This document shows positions 7,401-14,358 of a stretch of 35,054 nt of DNA, in pieces. A program made the translations under genes and the position numbers. Within the stretch, counting starts at the first letter, position 1. Each line of letters begins with the position of its first letter. Where the stretch lies: positions 1-35,054 of the IMG/VR virus record IMGVR_UViG_3300043786_000899. One strand, written 5' to 3'. Source of the DNA: a virus. Below the pieces are notes generated by a model, which was not told the DNA's origin, made no database searches, and saw only the letters and a program-made list of their open reading frames with translations.

Positions 7401-7601
7401 CTAGCGGGTTTCGGTGTTGATCGGCGCGACGGCCCGCTCGACGGCGGCCCGGGGGGTGACGGCTGGGCGGATGTCCTGGACGGCGATCCCTTCCCGCTCG
7501 AGCTGCTCGGCCAGGCCGGGGGTCGCGAGGACCCGATCGCCGACAGCCGCGCCCCGGTAGGGCTTCGTCAGTCGGACCTGGATTCGGTGCCGCTCGGCCA
7601 C
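7401..7601 (-). CDS. Small basic protein after the major capsid gene
   Basis: I choose the GTG at 7601-7599 because it is preceded at good spacing by AGGAGGAGG (about 7609-7617), the strongest ribosome binding site in the area. It gives 66 residues (MAERHRIQVRLTKPYRG). The longer frame from 7640 would pass through this site and through the post-capsid hairpin. The protein has a short SH3/KOW-like look (VRLTKPYRGAAVGDRVLATPGLAEQLEREGIA), seen in small head-module proteins. Function is unknown. Confidence 0.7.
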   Translation of the reverse strand: MAERHRIQVRLTKPYRGAAVGDRVLATPGLAEQLEREGIAVQDIRPAVTPRAAVERAVAPINTETR

Positions 7602-7625
7602 AGGGATCCTCCTCCTACGGCGAGA

Positions 7626-7657
7626 GCCGGCGGGGGGCATCCCTGCCTCCCGCCGGC
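7626..7657 (-). terminator. Stem-loop after the major capsid gene
   Basis: A perfect 9-bp GC-only inverted repeat (gccggcggg at 7626-7634 and cccgccggc at 7649-7657) with a 14-base loop lies 25 bases after the capsid stop. It has no T-run, so it may be a partial terminator, an attenuator or an mRNA-stabilising 3' structure rather than a strong intrinsic terminator. Confidence 0.5.
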
Positions 7658-7682
7658 CTCATCCGTGAACGTTCTCGATTGC

Positions 7683-8903
7683 TCAGGAGCCGGTGACCAG
7701 CTTGGCCACGAACTGCGGGTCGTGGTTGGCCAGGCCGAACCGTTGCAGGCCGCGGAACAGGATCGAGTCCCGGGCAAACCCGGCGTGCTCGCTCGCTGCG
7801 ACCTGGAGCCCGTTCCGGTGGGTCACCACGGCCGTGGCCATGCTGAAGTCACCATACAGGGCCAGGGTGCCGGCCGGCAGGCCGAGGACCCGGTAGACCG
7901 GGGCGCCCATCACCACCGGGAGAACCCGGTCGCCGATGGTCGTGGACTGCGTCACGACCGAGGCCTTCATGATGTGGCTCCAGCCCTCGCTCGACACGAC
8001 CCACGCCGTGTTCGAGGCCCGGTTGTCGATCTTGCCGACGAGCTCGGCGAGGTCCGTCGCGTCGTTGTCGGCGCTGGCCTCGACCGTGTTCCCTTCGGTG
8101 ACCTCGTCGACCAGGCCGTCGATCCCCTTGTCGCCGTCACCGTTCAGCCAGACGGAGTCGATCTTCTTGGCCAGGGCCAAGCCGATCCGGCTGGTGAACA
8201 GCGTGGCGAGGTTCACGACCGAGCCGGCGTCGGCGAGGAGCTCGTTCGAGACCTCGACGATACGACCAGCCTTGTAGAGCTGGATCGTCTCCTTCGAGGT
8301 CGCGTACTCCTCGTCCTCGGCGTCGATCAGCTCGTCCACCCAGTCGGCCTCGATCTCGCCGATTTTGGGGACCTCGAAGACGTTCGAGTCGGTCTGGAAC
8401 AGGGTCGCGACCTGGACACCCACCGAGGCGTACGAGAGTACGTCGATGAAGCCCTGGTACAGCTCGGGGCTCACCAGCTCGGCGCCCTTGCCGTCGTAGG
8501 CGCCGGAGCCGGCCGTCAGGCCCATGGCCCGCGCCTCGTCCATCCGGCCGAGGCCGATGGCCCGCAGGAACTGGCCACCCTTGACCGCGTCTTCCTTGTT
8601 GCGGAAGCCGCGGAGGTTGCCGACGACGTGGATCGCCGGGGCCTTCGGCTTGGTCGCCTCGACGGCCGACCGGTGGTCGCTGTCGCTGGTCACGCTGCGA
8701 AGGCTGGCGATCCGGTCGTCGAGCTCGCGCTCCCGCTTGGCGGCGGCGCCGATCTCGTCGGCCTTGGCCGACCGCTCCGCGAGCCGCTCGTCGATCTGGG
8801 CCTTCTCGGCCTCGTCGTTGGGCTCGAGGGTGCGGAGTTCGTCGATCTCCTTGGCGACCACGGAGGCCTCATCCTGAAGCCGGGCGAGCTTGGCGCTGGG
8901 CAT
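7683..8903 (-). CDS. Major capsid protein, HK97 gp5 family
   Basis: I start at MPSAKLARLQ (ATG 8903-8901), which has AAGG at suitable distance upstream; an upstream ATG (MRNMPS) sits too close to that site. The 406-residue protein has an N-terminal coiled-coil, highly charged scaffold-like region (about 1-75, the delta domain) and then a mature part with the HK97-fold features: GLTAGSGAYDGKGAELVSPE with its E-loop start, the FEVPKIGEIEADWVDE segment, KIDSVWLNGDG, and the C-terminal GDFSMATAVVTHRNGLQVAASEHAGFARDSILFRGLQRFG strand set. The delta domain is expected to be removed by the protease encoded upstream. Five genes of a membrane/lysis-like block separate it from that protease. Confidence 0.95.
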   Translation of the reverse strand: MPSAKLARLQDEASVVAKEIDELRTLEPNDEAEKAQIDERLAERSAKADEIGAAAKRERELDDRIASLRSVTSDSDHRSAVEATKPKAPAIHVVGNLRGFRNKEDAVKGGQFLRAIGLGRMDEARAMGLTAGSGAYDGKGAELVSPELYQGFIDVLSYASVGVQVATLFQTDSNVFEVPKIGEIEADWVDELIDAEDEEYATSKETIQLYKAGRIVEVSNELLADAGSVVNLATLFTSRIGLALAKKIDSVWLNGDGDKGIDGLVDEVTEGNTVEASADNDATDLAELVGKIDNRASNTAWVVSSEGWSHIMKASVVTQSTTIGDRVLPVVMGAPVYRVLGLPAGTLALYGDFSMATAVVTHRNGLQVAASEHAGFARDSILFRGLQRFGLANHDPQFVAKLVTGS

Positions 8904-8971
8904 GTTTCTCATCCTTGAGAGTGTGCGGGGGTCCACTGAAACCACCCGCACGATAGGACGAGATCGGCGAC

Positions 8972-8979
8972 CCGTGAAC
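8972..8979 (-). promoter_or_regulatory. GTTCACGG leader motif (capsid leader copy; others at 7663-7670, 14348-14355, 21646-21653)
   Basis: GTTCACGG occurs on the minus strand in four non-overlapping leaders of minus-strand genes: portal (14355-14348), capsid (8979-8972), the small post-capsid gene (7670-7663) and the small gene before the fibre (21653-21646). The capsid and portal copies are extended to GTTCACGG(G)GTCGC(C/G)GATC. It also occurs in the tail-terminator coding sequence. It may be a regulator-binding site or mRNA element. Confidence 0.5.
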
Positions 8980-8990
8980 GTGGCAGCGTC

Positions 8991-9296
8991 CTACCGTAGG
9001 ACGGATTTCACGGGGGCCTCGCACTTGCCGTCCGGGCAGGCGCGGGCCTTGCAAGCGCCGCACGCGATCCGTTGACCGTCGGGCATCACGACGTAGCCCT
9101 TCCCGCCGCACTCACTGCACACGGCCGGAGTCGGTGCCGGCGGCTTCGGGCCGGGGGCCGGGGGCGTCGGCTTGGCGTCGACGGCCAGACTCGCGCGAGC
9201 CGCAGCGACGGCGGCCGCAGCGCGGGCCCGCTCGAGGTCTAGGGTGGCCGGGTCTGCCGAGAGCCAGACGAGCCAGGAGATCAGCCAGCGCCACAT
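8991..9296 (-). CDS. Membrane-anchored protein with DnaJ-like zinc-binding cysteines
   Basis: This 101-residue protein begins MWRWLISWLVWL, a short hydrophobic anchor or signal, followed by an Ala/Arg-rich helix, a proline-rich linker (PTPPAPGPKPPAPTP) and a C-terminal Cys cluster CSECGGKGYV...CGACKARACPDGKC. The CxxCGGKGY and CxxC spacing is like half of a DnaJ central zinc finger. It would be held at the membrane with the zinc module on one side. It is the last gene before the capsid gene, in the block of membrane proteins around the papain-like enzyme; a lysis or envelope role is a guess. Confidence 0.7.
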   Translation of the reverse strand: MWRWLISWLVWLSADPATLDLERARAAAAVAAARASLAVDAKPTPPAPGPKPPAPTPAVCSECGGKGYVVMPDGQRIACGACKARACPDGKCEAPVKSVLR

Positions 9297-9545
9297 TCAC
9301 CACCCCCTTCGGTGTTCGACCAGGCGGAACCCGTCGTCGCCGACGCGGGCCTGGGCGCGGGCCTCGACTTCTGCCGGCGGCGGGTCCGCGATCACGGCGA
9401 TCCACAAGAGCCGTTTCGCGGCCCCTACGATCCACGTCAGGACCGGGCGGTCGGTGTGGGGACTCCAGGGCCGACAGGCCGACGAAGCCCACCAGTAGCC
9501 AACGAAGAAGGCGAGGACGAGCGCGGCGGCAGTCTTGCGGGTCAT
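9297..9545 (-). CDS. Small membrane protein, holin or spanin candidate
   Basis: This 82-residue protein has a hydrophobic N-terminal segment (AAALVLAFFVGYWWASSAC) and a second one (VLTWIVGAAKRLLWIAVIA), then a charged C-terminus. The ...SSAC could be a lipobox-like end, but two hydrophobic helices fit a small holin as well. It is coupled to the papain-like gene by ATGA. Size and context make it a lysis-protein candidate; there is no specific family match. Confidence 0.65.
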   Translation of the reverse strand: MTRKTAAALVLAFFVGYWWASSACRPWSPHTDRPVLTWIVGAAKRLLWIAVIADPPPAEVEARAQARVGDDGFRLVEHRRGW

Positions 9546-10660
9546 GGGTTGGCCTGGGTCAGGGTGTCGATCGGGCCGGCGTCGAGCCAGTTCCCGTGAT
9601 GAAGGTCACGCCACTTAAATCCGGTCTTGATGTCCCCGATCGCGTAGGAGTCGTTCTGTCGCAAAATCCTCTCTACGACCTCGCGCGTGGCCCAGAAGCT
9701 GCCGTCGGGCTGATCGGCCGGATACTTGCCGGCGTAGGAGATCCACTTCGTCCCCCAGCTGTTTAAGACCAGGCAGGCGTCCACGGCCCTGACTCCGGGC
9801 GGCGCGTTCTCCTTGAACCTGATCCCGACCAGGCACATTTGGTGCATCCAGGTCCCACTCGGTGCGAGGACCCCCGACTCGTCGGTCCGGCTGGCGAAGC
9901 CCTGGGAGCTGGCGATCGTCACCGGAAAACCGGCGGTCAGGGCCGCCACACACTCGTCCCAGGTGCGAATGGCGACGACGTGGCGGGCCGGGTGTCGCTT
10001 GGCCAGCTCGTCGAGCTTGCCGCCGTCTCCCTGGCCGCCGTTGCCGTACGCGCCCCATTGTTTCGCCCGGTCGGCCGAGTAGACCCGCAGGTCGTGGCCG
10101 CCGATCTCGGTCCGGTAGATCACGCCCCAGTCGCGGACCCACTTGGCCGCCGCGCCGCCGTAGCTGCCGTCCGACCAGCCGCCGACGGCGGCCCGGCCGT
10201 CGCCCGGCTTTCCGCGGGCCTCGACCCGCGAGCCGCCGTAGATCGCCTCGGTGGACGGGACGAGCGGGGGCTCGGCGATCTGGCCGAGATCCCAGGACAG
10301 CGACTCGGAGCACCAAACAGCGTGCATGGCTCCCCACGCGATACAGTCGCCGATCCCCTGCCGCTCACAGACCCACGGCCGGCCGTAGCGGGCCTGGTGA
10401 GCCTTGGCCATCGCCCGATACAGGAACGTGTCCACGCGGGCCGCCTGGGCCATGGCCTCGGGGGCGGCCTGGGCGAAGTAGCGGGCGGGGCCGAGCTCCT
10501 GGAGGAACTCCTCGACGCCTTCCGGGTCGGGGGTCCACCCGTAGCCCGCCCCGGCCGGCGCCGGTGCTGGCCGGCCCATGTTGACGTAGACAAGCGCCGC
10601 CAGCGCGAGCAGGAACACGGCCGCGAACAGCCGCGCGGCGTTGGTCTCAGCGCGTGACAT
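9542..10660 (-). CDS. Membrane-anchored papain-like (C1-type) cysteine peptidase
   Basis: This 372-residue protein has an N-terminal signal-anchor (about residues 10-27, LFAAVFLLALAALVYVNM), a Pro/Ala linker, and a domain with the papain catalytic signature: Q101 of the oxyanion hole and C106 in QGIGDCIAWGAMHAV, H273 in WMHQMCLVGIRF, and N300 in LNSWGTKW (papain NSWG). The order and spacing fit an active C1-like peptidase. It sits in a row of small membrane proteins between the prohead protease and the capsid gene. It could be a protein-degrading lysin, secreted or held in the membrane; a virion role is also possible. The family call is strong and the biological role is inferred. No classical muramidase or amidase was recognised elsewhere. 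Confidence 0.85.
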   Translation of the reverse strand: MSRAETNAARLFAAVFLLALAALVYVNMGRPAPAPAGAGYGWTPDPEGVEEFLQELGPARYFAQAAPEAMAQAARVDTFLYRAMAKAHQARYGRPWVCERQGIGDCIAWGAMHAVWCSESLSWDLGQIAEPPLVPSTEAIYGGSRVEARGKPGDGRAAVGGWSDGSYGGAAAKWVRDWGVIYRTEIGGHDLRVYSADRAKQWGAYGNGGQGDGGKLDELAKRHPARHVVAIRTWDECVAALTAGFPVTIASSQGFASRTDESGVLAPSGTWMHQMCLVGIRFKENAPPGVRAVDACLVLNSWGTKWISYAGKYPADQPDGSFWATREVVERILRQNDSYAIGDIKTGFKWRDLHHGNWLDAGPIDTLTQANP

Positions 10661-11204
10661 TGGCCGCCGCCTCCGAGACCTCGCGGAGCGACTTCACCCA
10701 GGCGGCCCGCTGCTCTGGCGTGATCGGCCCACCGGACACCCCGACGGCCTGCTCGAGGTGCCTGGCGATCGCGTCCCGGGCCGCCGGCTGGCGGGCACCG
10801 ATCGACACCCCCCGGCACCGCATTTCCCGCATCCGCTGCCGGAGGTCGTCGATTGCGACCCCGGTCTTCAGGTAGGGCTCGCCCTGGTCGCCGTCCCAGG
10901 CGATCTCGTCCGCCAGCTCGCCCGTCAGGGCCGAGACGATCGCCGCGTCCTCGGCCCCGGTGGGGCCGGAGAACAATCCGCGAAGGTCGAGCGGCCCCGC
11001 CGGCGCCGGGGGCGTCGGGCCGGGCGTCACTTGCTGGTTCCAGTTGAAGGACACCATCGCCGCGATCAGGAGCGCGGCCGCCGCCATCTGCCGCCAGGAG
11101 ACCTCCGGCCGGGGAAGGTGGGCCGTGAGCTCGCGAATCTTCTGCAACAGGTCGCGGCCGCCCAGGATCAGCGCGGCCGCCACGATCAGGATAACGGTGG
11201 TCAT
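10647..11204 (-). CDS. Two-helix membrane protein of the putative lysis block
   Basis: This 185-residue protein begins with a hydrophobic helix (TTVILIVAAALILGG), has a second near residues 40-55 (MAAAALLIAAMVSFNW), a proline-rich linker (TPGPTPPAPAGP) and a soluble C-terminal domain with a charged helix (DDLRQRMREMRCRG). Its end overlaps the papain-like gene by 14 bases and its start overlaps the previous stop by ATGA, so the genes are co-translated. A partner or regulator of the peptidase, or a holin-like protein, are both possible. No known family was recognised. Confidence 0.65.
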   Translation of the reverse strand: MTTVILIVAAALILGGRDLLQKIRELTAHLPRPEVSWRQMAAAALLIAAMVSFNWNQQVTPGPTPPAPAGPLDLRGLFSGPTGAEDAAIVSALTGELADEIAWDGDQGEPYLKTGVAIDDLRQRMREMRCRGVSIGARQPAARDAIARHLEQAVGVSGGPITPEQRAAWVKSLREVSEAAANVTR

Positions 11205-11578
11205 GCCAAGGCCCTCACCATCGGCAGGAGGATCTCCACGGCCCCGCCGGCCAGGGCCACGATCAGCGAGCGGACGGCGGGCCGGGCGATCAGCCAGACC
11301 GGGTACAGCGCGAGCGGGACCGCCTTGTCGGCGATCGCGTCAAACAACACCCCGGCCGAGTGGACGACGATCTCCTTCTTCTCGGACCCGGTCAGGTGGT
11401 CGAGCGTGTCGAGCGCGTGGATCGCGACCTTGACGAGCGCGAGCAGCAGCTGGCCGAACTCGCCCCACGTCAGGCCGTCGGCCGAGGCGGTGCGGGCCAC
11501 GGCGATGAACGCCTTCACCTTGTCGGCGATGGCCTCGTAATGGTCAGCGGCGGCCAGCGGCCGGTCGGTCACGTTCAT
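11201..11578 (-). CDS. Hydrophobic-tailed protein, holin candidate
   Basis: The start at 11578 (MNVTDRPLAA) is preceded by AGAAGGAAGCC, a usable ribosome binding site, and overlaps the previous TGA as ATGA. The product is 125 residues. It has an N-terminal amphipathic helical half and a C-terminal hydrophobic half (VPLALYPVWLIARPAV then SLIVALAGGAVEILLPMV) that can form one or two membrane segments. Together with the neighbouring membrane genes it forms a likely lysis block. Assignment as a holin rests on hydrophobicity and position only. Confidence 0.6.
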   Translation of the reverse strand: MNVTDRPLAAADHYEAIADKVKAFIAVARTASADGLTWGEFGQLLLALVKVAIHALDTLDHLTGSEKKEIVVHSAGVLFDAIADKAVPLALYPVWLIARPAVRSLIVALAGGAVEILLPMVRALA

Positions 11579-11733
11579 GGCTTCCTTCTCCAGACCTGGC
11601 TCGCGGGGACGACTTGCCGGCGGCGCCGGCGGCACTGTTGGCACTCGACGTACTGGACCTGATGCGGGCCGGCCCGCTTGCTCGAATCGACGCGGCAGCG
11701 GCCGCCGCACTTCGGGCAGGTGCTAACCGGCAT
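11575..11733 (-). CDS. Small zinc-ribbon protein
   Basis: This 52-residue protein starts at MPVSTCPKCGG (ATG 11733) and contains CPKCGGRC and, after about 20 residues, CQQCRRRRRQ, a compact zinc ribbon with a basic tail. It overlaps the end of the protease-HAD gene by 11 bases and the next start by ATGA. It could bind nucleic acid or help an assembly step; nothing more specific is visible. Confidence 0.65.
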   Translation of the reverse strand: MPVSTCPKCGGRCRVDSSKRAGPHQVQYVECQQCRRRRRQVVPASQVWRRKP

Positions 11734-12712
11734 GGGCTCGCATCCTCGCGACGGCGGCCGCCGCGGCGGCCTTGGCCCCCAGGAGCGACCCGCGGAAGAC
11801 CTGGCCGCCACTGTGCGGGACTTCGCAGTCCCGGGCCGTGGCCCGGCTGTCCGGGATCGCTTCGGGGCGGTCGTCGATCCACACGTCGACCTCCAGGCCA
11901 GCGGCCTGGGCCGCGGCCCGCTTCTGGGTCTTGGGGCCGCACAGGATCACCTTGTCGACCGGCAGACCCTGGAACGCGACGAGCAGCTCGCCGCGGTTGG
12001 CGTCGGTGTCCTCGCGGCGAGAAATGCAGAGAATGCGATGGCCGCGGGTCGCAGCGTCCAGAATCCAGGACCGCCACATACCGGGCGCGGCCGAGAACGT
12101 GTCGTCGTAGTCGATCGAAACGGTCAAAGTCTTCTCGGCCGCCAGGGCCACGCCCCGCGCCGCTGCGAAGGCCCGCACGCTCCGCAGCCCGACCGAGGAA
12201 CTCGGATAGGCGGCGTGGGTCACGGGGGACACGTCGAAAAGCGCCGCCTCGCCGATGGTCCGGGTCACGTTGCCGGCCGGGTCCGCGTCCCAGCTTTCGC
12301 CGGCCGGGTCCGAGATCGAGAACGCGAAGGAGCTGCCGTGGATGTACTTGCCGCGGATCAGTGCCAGGACTTCCGCCGTGGTCGGCGTGCCGGCCGGCGG
12401 GGTGGCCCGGAACGCCAGGCCCCGGTCGGTCTCGGAGAGCTCGAGCGTGCCGTTGGTGGTCCGTCCCAGGACGTGGAGGTCGGAATGGTTGAACTTGGCT
12501 ACCACGTCCGCCGGGCCGCGCGGGTCGGTCGGCTTGCGGTCGAGCCACTTCCGGAAGGCCCCGGGCATGAACCGCTCCTTGAAGCCGCCCAGGTCCACGC
12601 TCCAGCTGTTCCACGGCGGCGCCACGCCGGCGATCCGGGGCGGCGCGTCGTCCCGCTCCTCGACCTCGAGGCCGGACTCGGCAAGGGGCAAATAGCGGAT
12701 CTCGGCGTTCAT
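11723..12712 (-). CDS. Prohead protease fused to a HAD-like phosphatase domain
   Basis: This 329-residue protein has two parts. Residues 1-180 match HK97-type prohead proteases: FMPGAF (48-53), FNHSD with putative catalytic H76, the LELSETDRGLAF strand, GSSFAFS with putative catalytic S128, and DVSPVTHAAYP (160-170). This part should cleave the capsid delta domain and scaffold. Residues about 195-300 carry all four HAD-superfamily motifs: DYDDT (D201, D203), LCIS (S231), a lysine in GPKTQKR (261-264) and WIDDRPEA (D280, D281). Such a HAD domain resembles small phage or host nucleotidase/phosphatase proteins. Typical prohead proteases end after the first domain, so the fusion is unusual; it is a single uninterrupted frame. 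The start overlaps the portal stop by ATGA. Confidence 0.9.
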   Translation of the reverse strand: MNAEIRYLPLAESGLEVEERDDAPPRIAGVAPPWNSWSVDLGGFKERFMPGAFRKWLDRKPTDPRGPADVVAKFNHSDLHVLGRTTNGTLELSETDRGLAFRATPPAGTPTTAEVLALIRGKYIHGSSFAFSISDPAGESWDADPAGNVTRTIGEAALFDVSPVTHAAYPSSSVGLRSVRAFAAARGVALAAEKTLTVSIDYDDTFSAAPGMWRSWILDAATRGHRILCISRREDTDANRGELLVAFQGLPVDKVILCGPKTQKRAAAQAAGLEVDVWIDDRPEAIPDSRATARDCEVPHSGGQVFRGSLLGAKAAAAAAVARMRAHAG

Positions 12713-14316
12713 TCGTCGTCCTCCATGTCTATCGGCTCGGCCGACAGTTCCGACACTCGCTTCCCGACCAGGAGCTCGGTCGGGCGACCGTCCACCGTGA
12801 TCCGCACCAGCGCGGCCGGCGCGGCCTCGCTGGCATCGATCGCGAAGGGGCTCCCCGCGACCCCGAGGAGACCCGAGACCATCAGATGCTCGATCACCCC
12901 CTCTCCGTCGGCCCAGTACACGGTCTGGCCCTCGCGAAAGCCGCCGGCCTCCGGGACGCCTTCGCCCTGGCCGGCCGGCTCGTCCGCGTCCGGCTCGTCG
13001 TCAGCCGGCGGCTCGCCTTCGGCCGGCGCCGCGGCGGCCGAGGCCGCGGCGTTGGCCAGCGTCGAGAAGCCCAGCTGCATGTAGGTCTCGTCCGCGGCCG
13101 GGTCGTCGACCAGGTCGAAGTCCTCGAGGTCGCGGAGCTCGTTCGGCTTTAGCGCCCCCATGTTGAACATGGCCTGGTAGAGCGCCACGCGGCTGGTCGT
13201 GTCGCCCCGCAAGATCCCGCGATTGTCGAACCGCGAGTACACGTCCTCGCCGTAGACCGGCTGGATGGCCATGTCGATCGGGCCTTCCATTCGCCGCATC
13301 CAGGGAAGGAGCGTCCAGGTCTGGGCGAAGATGCCCTCTTGCTCGACCGTGGCCCACCGGGCCATCTTGGCGTCACCCAGCAGCGTGGACGGAACACCCC
13401 AGCACCGGCACACGTCGGGAAGGATCGCGTCCCGCAGTTCCTGGAACTGGTTGGCCTCCATCGAGTTGCTCTCGATCGGCTTCAGGCGGGTCTTCTTGGG
13501 GAGGACCGCCGTCTTCCCCCGGTTGTTGGCGCCGCCGTAGACCTCGCGGAGAGCCTCGCGGAGAGCCACGACCGCCTCGTCGGGGATCTTCTCGTCGGTC
13601 TCTAGCACCATGTCGGGCCGGGCCGAGTTGTCCCAGAAGGACGTGGCCGCGGCGTCGAGCTTGCGGGCCAGGGCGACCGAGGTCTCGCACAGTTCGGCCG
13701 GCGGCATCCCCACCAGGCCATTGTCCGAGAGCCACCGCCAGTGCCAGACCTCGCGCTGGTCGAGCTCTTCCCACCGGCCGGAGTTGTTAAAGAACTCGTA
13801 CCAGATCGTGTAGTCCGCGTTCCGGTGGATCCGGACGCGGGTCGGGTGCATGGGCCGCAGCTCGGAGCACCAGCCGCGCTCGCCGGGGATCACCCGGGCG
13901 AAGGCGTTGCCGTGGAGCGCGGTCCAGTAGGCAATGAGCTGGTAGAAGTCGTAGGAGCTCTGCCAGGGGTTGGGCCGCTTGCGGATCGTGTAGGAGCAGT
14001 GAAGGACCGCGTCGACCTTGCGTCCGCTCGGCAGCGTCCGCATCAGGTAGACCGGCATGATGGCGACGGCCTGGGCGATCCAGCGGACCACCCCCAGGAT
14101 CGAGGTCACCCGGATGGCCTCGGCCGGCCCGATGGCCGATGCCGAGACGTTGGTCCACAGGTCGCCGGAGATCCCAGACCACCCGACGGCGGCGCCGGCC
14201 CGTACGTCGATCACCCGCGCCCGCGGCATCGCGGCCCGGCGGGTCGAAGGGGCACGGGGCGCGGCCGTACGCTTACGCGGGGCCGCCTTCTTCGCGGGAG
14301 CCTTGCGGGGGGGCAT
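12709..14316 (-). CDS. Portal protein, HK97 family
   Basis: This 535-residue protein forms the dodecameric portal through which DNA is packaged. It shows the family features: a basic N-terminal tail rich in Lys, Ala and Pro (1-35), VVRWIAQAVAIMPVYLM, PNPWQSSYDFYQLIAYWTALHGNAFARVI, a clip/stem segment with VGMPPAE, the FQELRDAILPDVCRCWGVPSTLLGD stretch, and a C-terminal Ala/Glu/Pro-rich low-complexity part followed by a small beta-rich extension that ends in acidic residues. The start has no clear Shine-Dalgarno sequence and sits behind a GTTCACGG leader. ATG at 30 (MPRARVID) is a possible alternative. Confidence 0.93.
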   Translation of the reverse strand: MPPRKAPAKKAAPRKRTAAPRAPSTRRAAMPRARVIDVRAGAAVGWSGISGDLWTNVSASAIGPAEAIRVTSILGVVRWIAQAVAIMPVYLMRTLPSGRKVDAVLHCSYTIRKRPNPWQSSYDFYQLIAYWTALHGNAFARVIPGERGWCSELRPMHPTRVRIHRNADYTIWYEFFNNSGRWEELDQREVWHWRWLSDNGLVGMPPAELCETSVALARKLDAAATSFWDNSARPDMVLETDEKIPDEAVVALREALREVYGGANNRGKTAVLPKKTRLKPIESNSMEANQFQELRDAILPDVCRCWGVPSTLLGDAKMARWATVEQEGIFAQTWTLLPWMRRMEGPIDMAIQPVYGEDVYSRFDNRGILRGDTTSRVALYQAMFNMGALKPNELRDLEDFDLVDDPAADETYMQLGFSTLANAAASAAAAPAEGEPPADDEPDADEPAGQGEGVPEAGGFREGQTVYWADGEGVIEHLMVSGLLGVAGSPFAIDASEAAPAALVRITVDGRPTELLVGKRVSELSAEPIDMEDDE

Positions 14317-14358
14317 AGGGGATTCAGTGTCCGCCCGATCCGCGACCCCGTGAACCTG

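Noticed and set aside
7587-8918. Plus-strand open frame of 443 codons
   Set aside because: Antisense shadow of the major capsid gene; lacks a plausible start site and any known motif.
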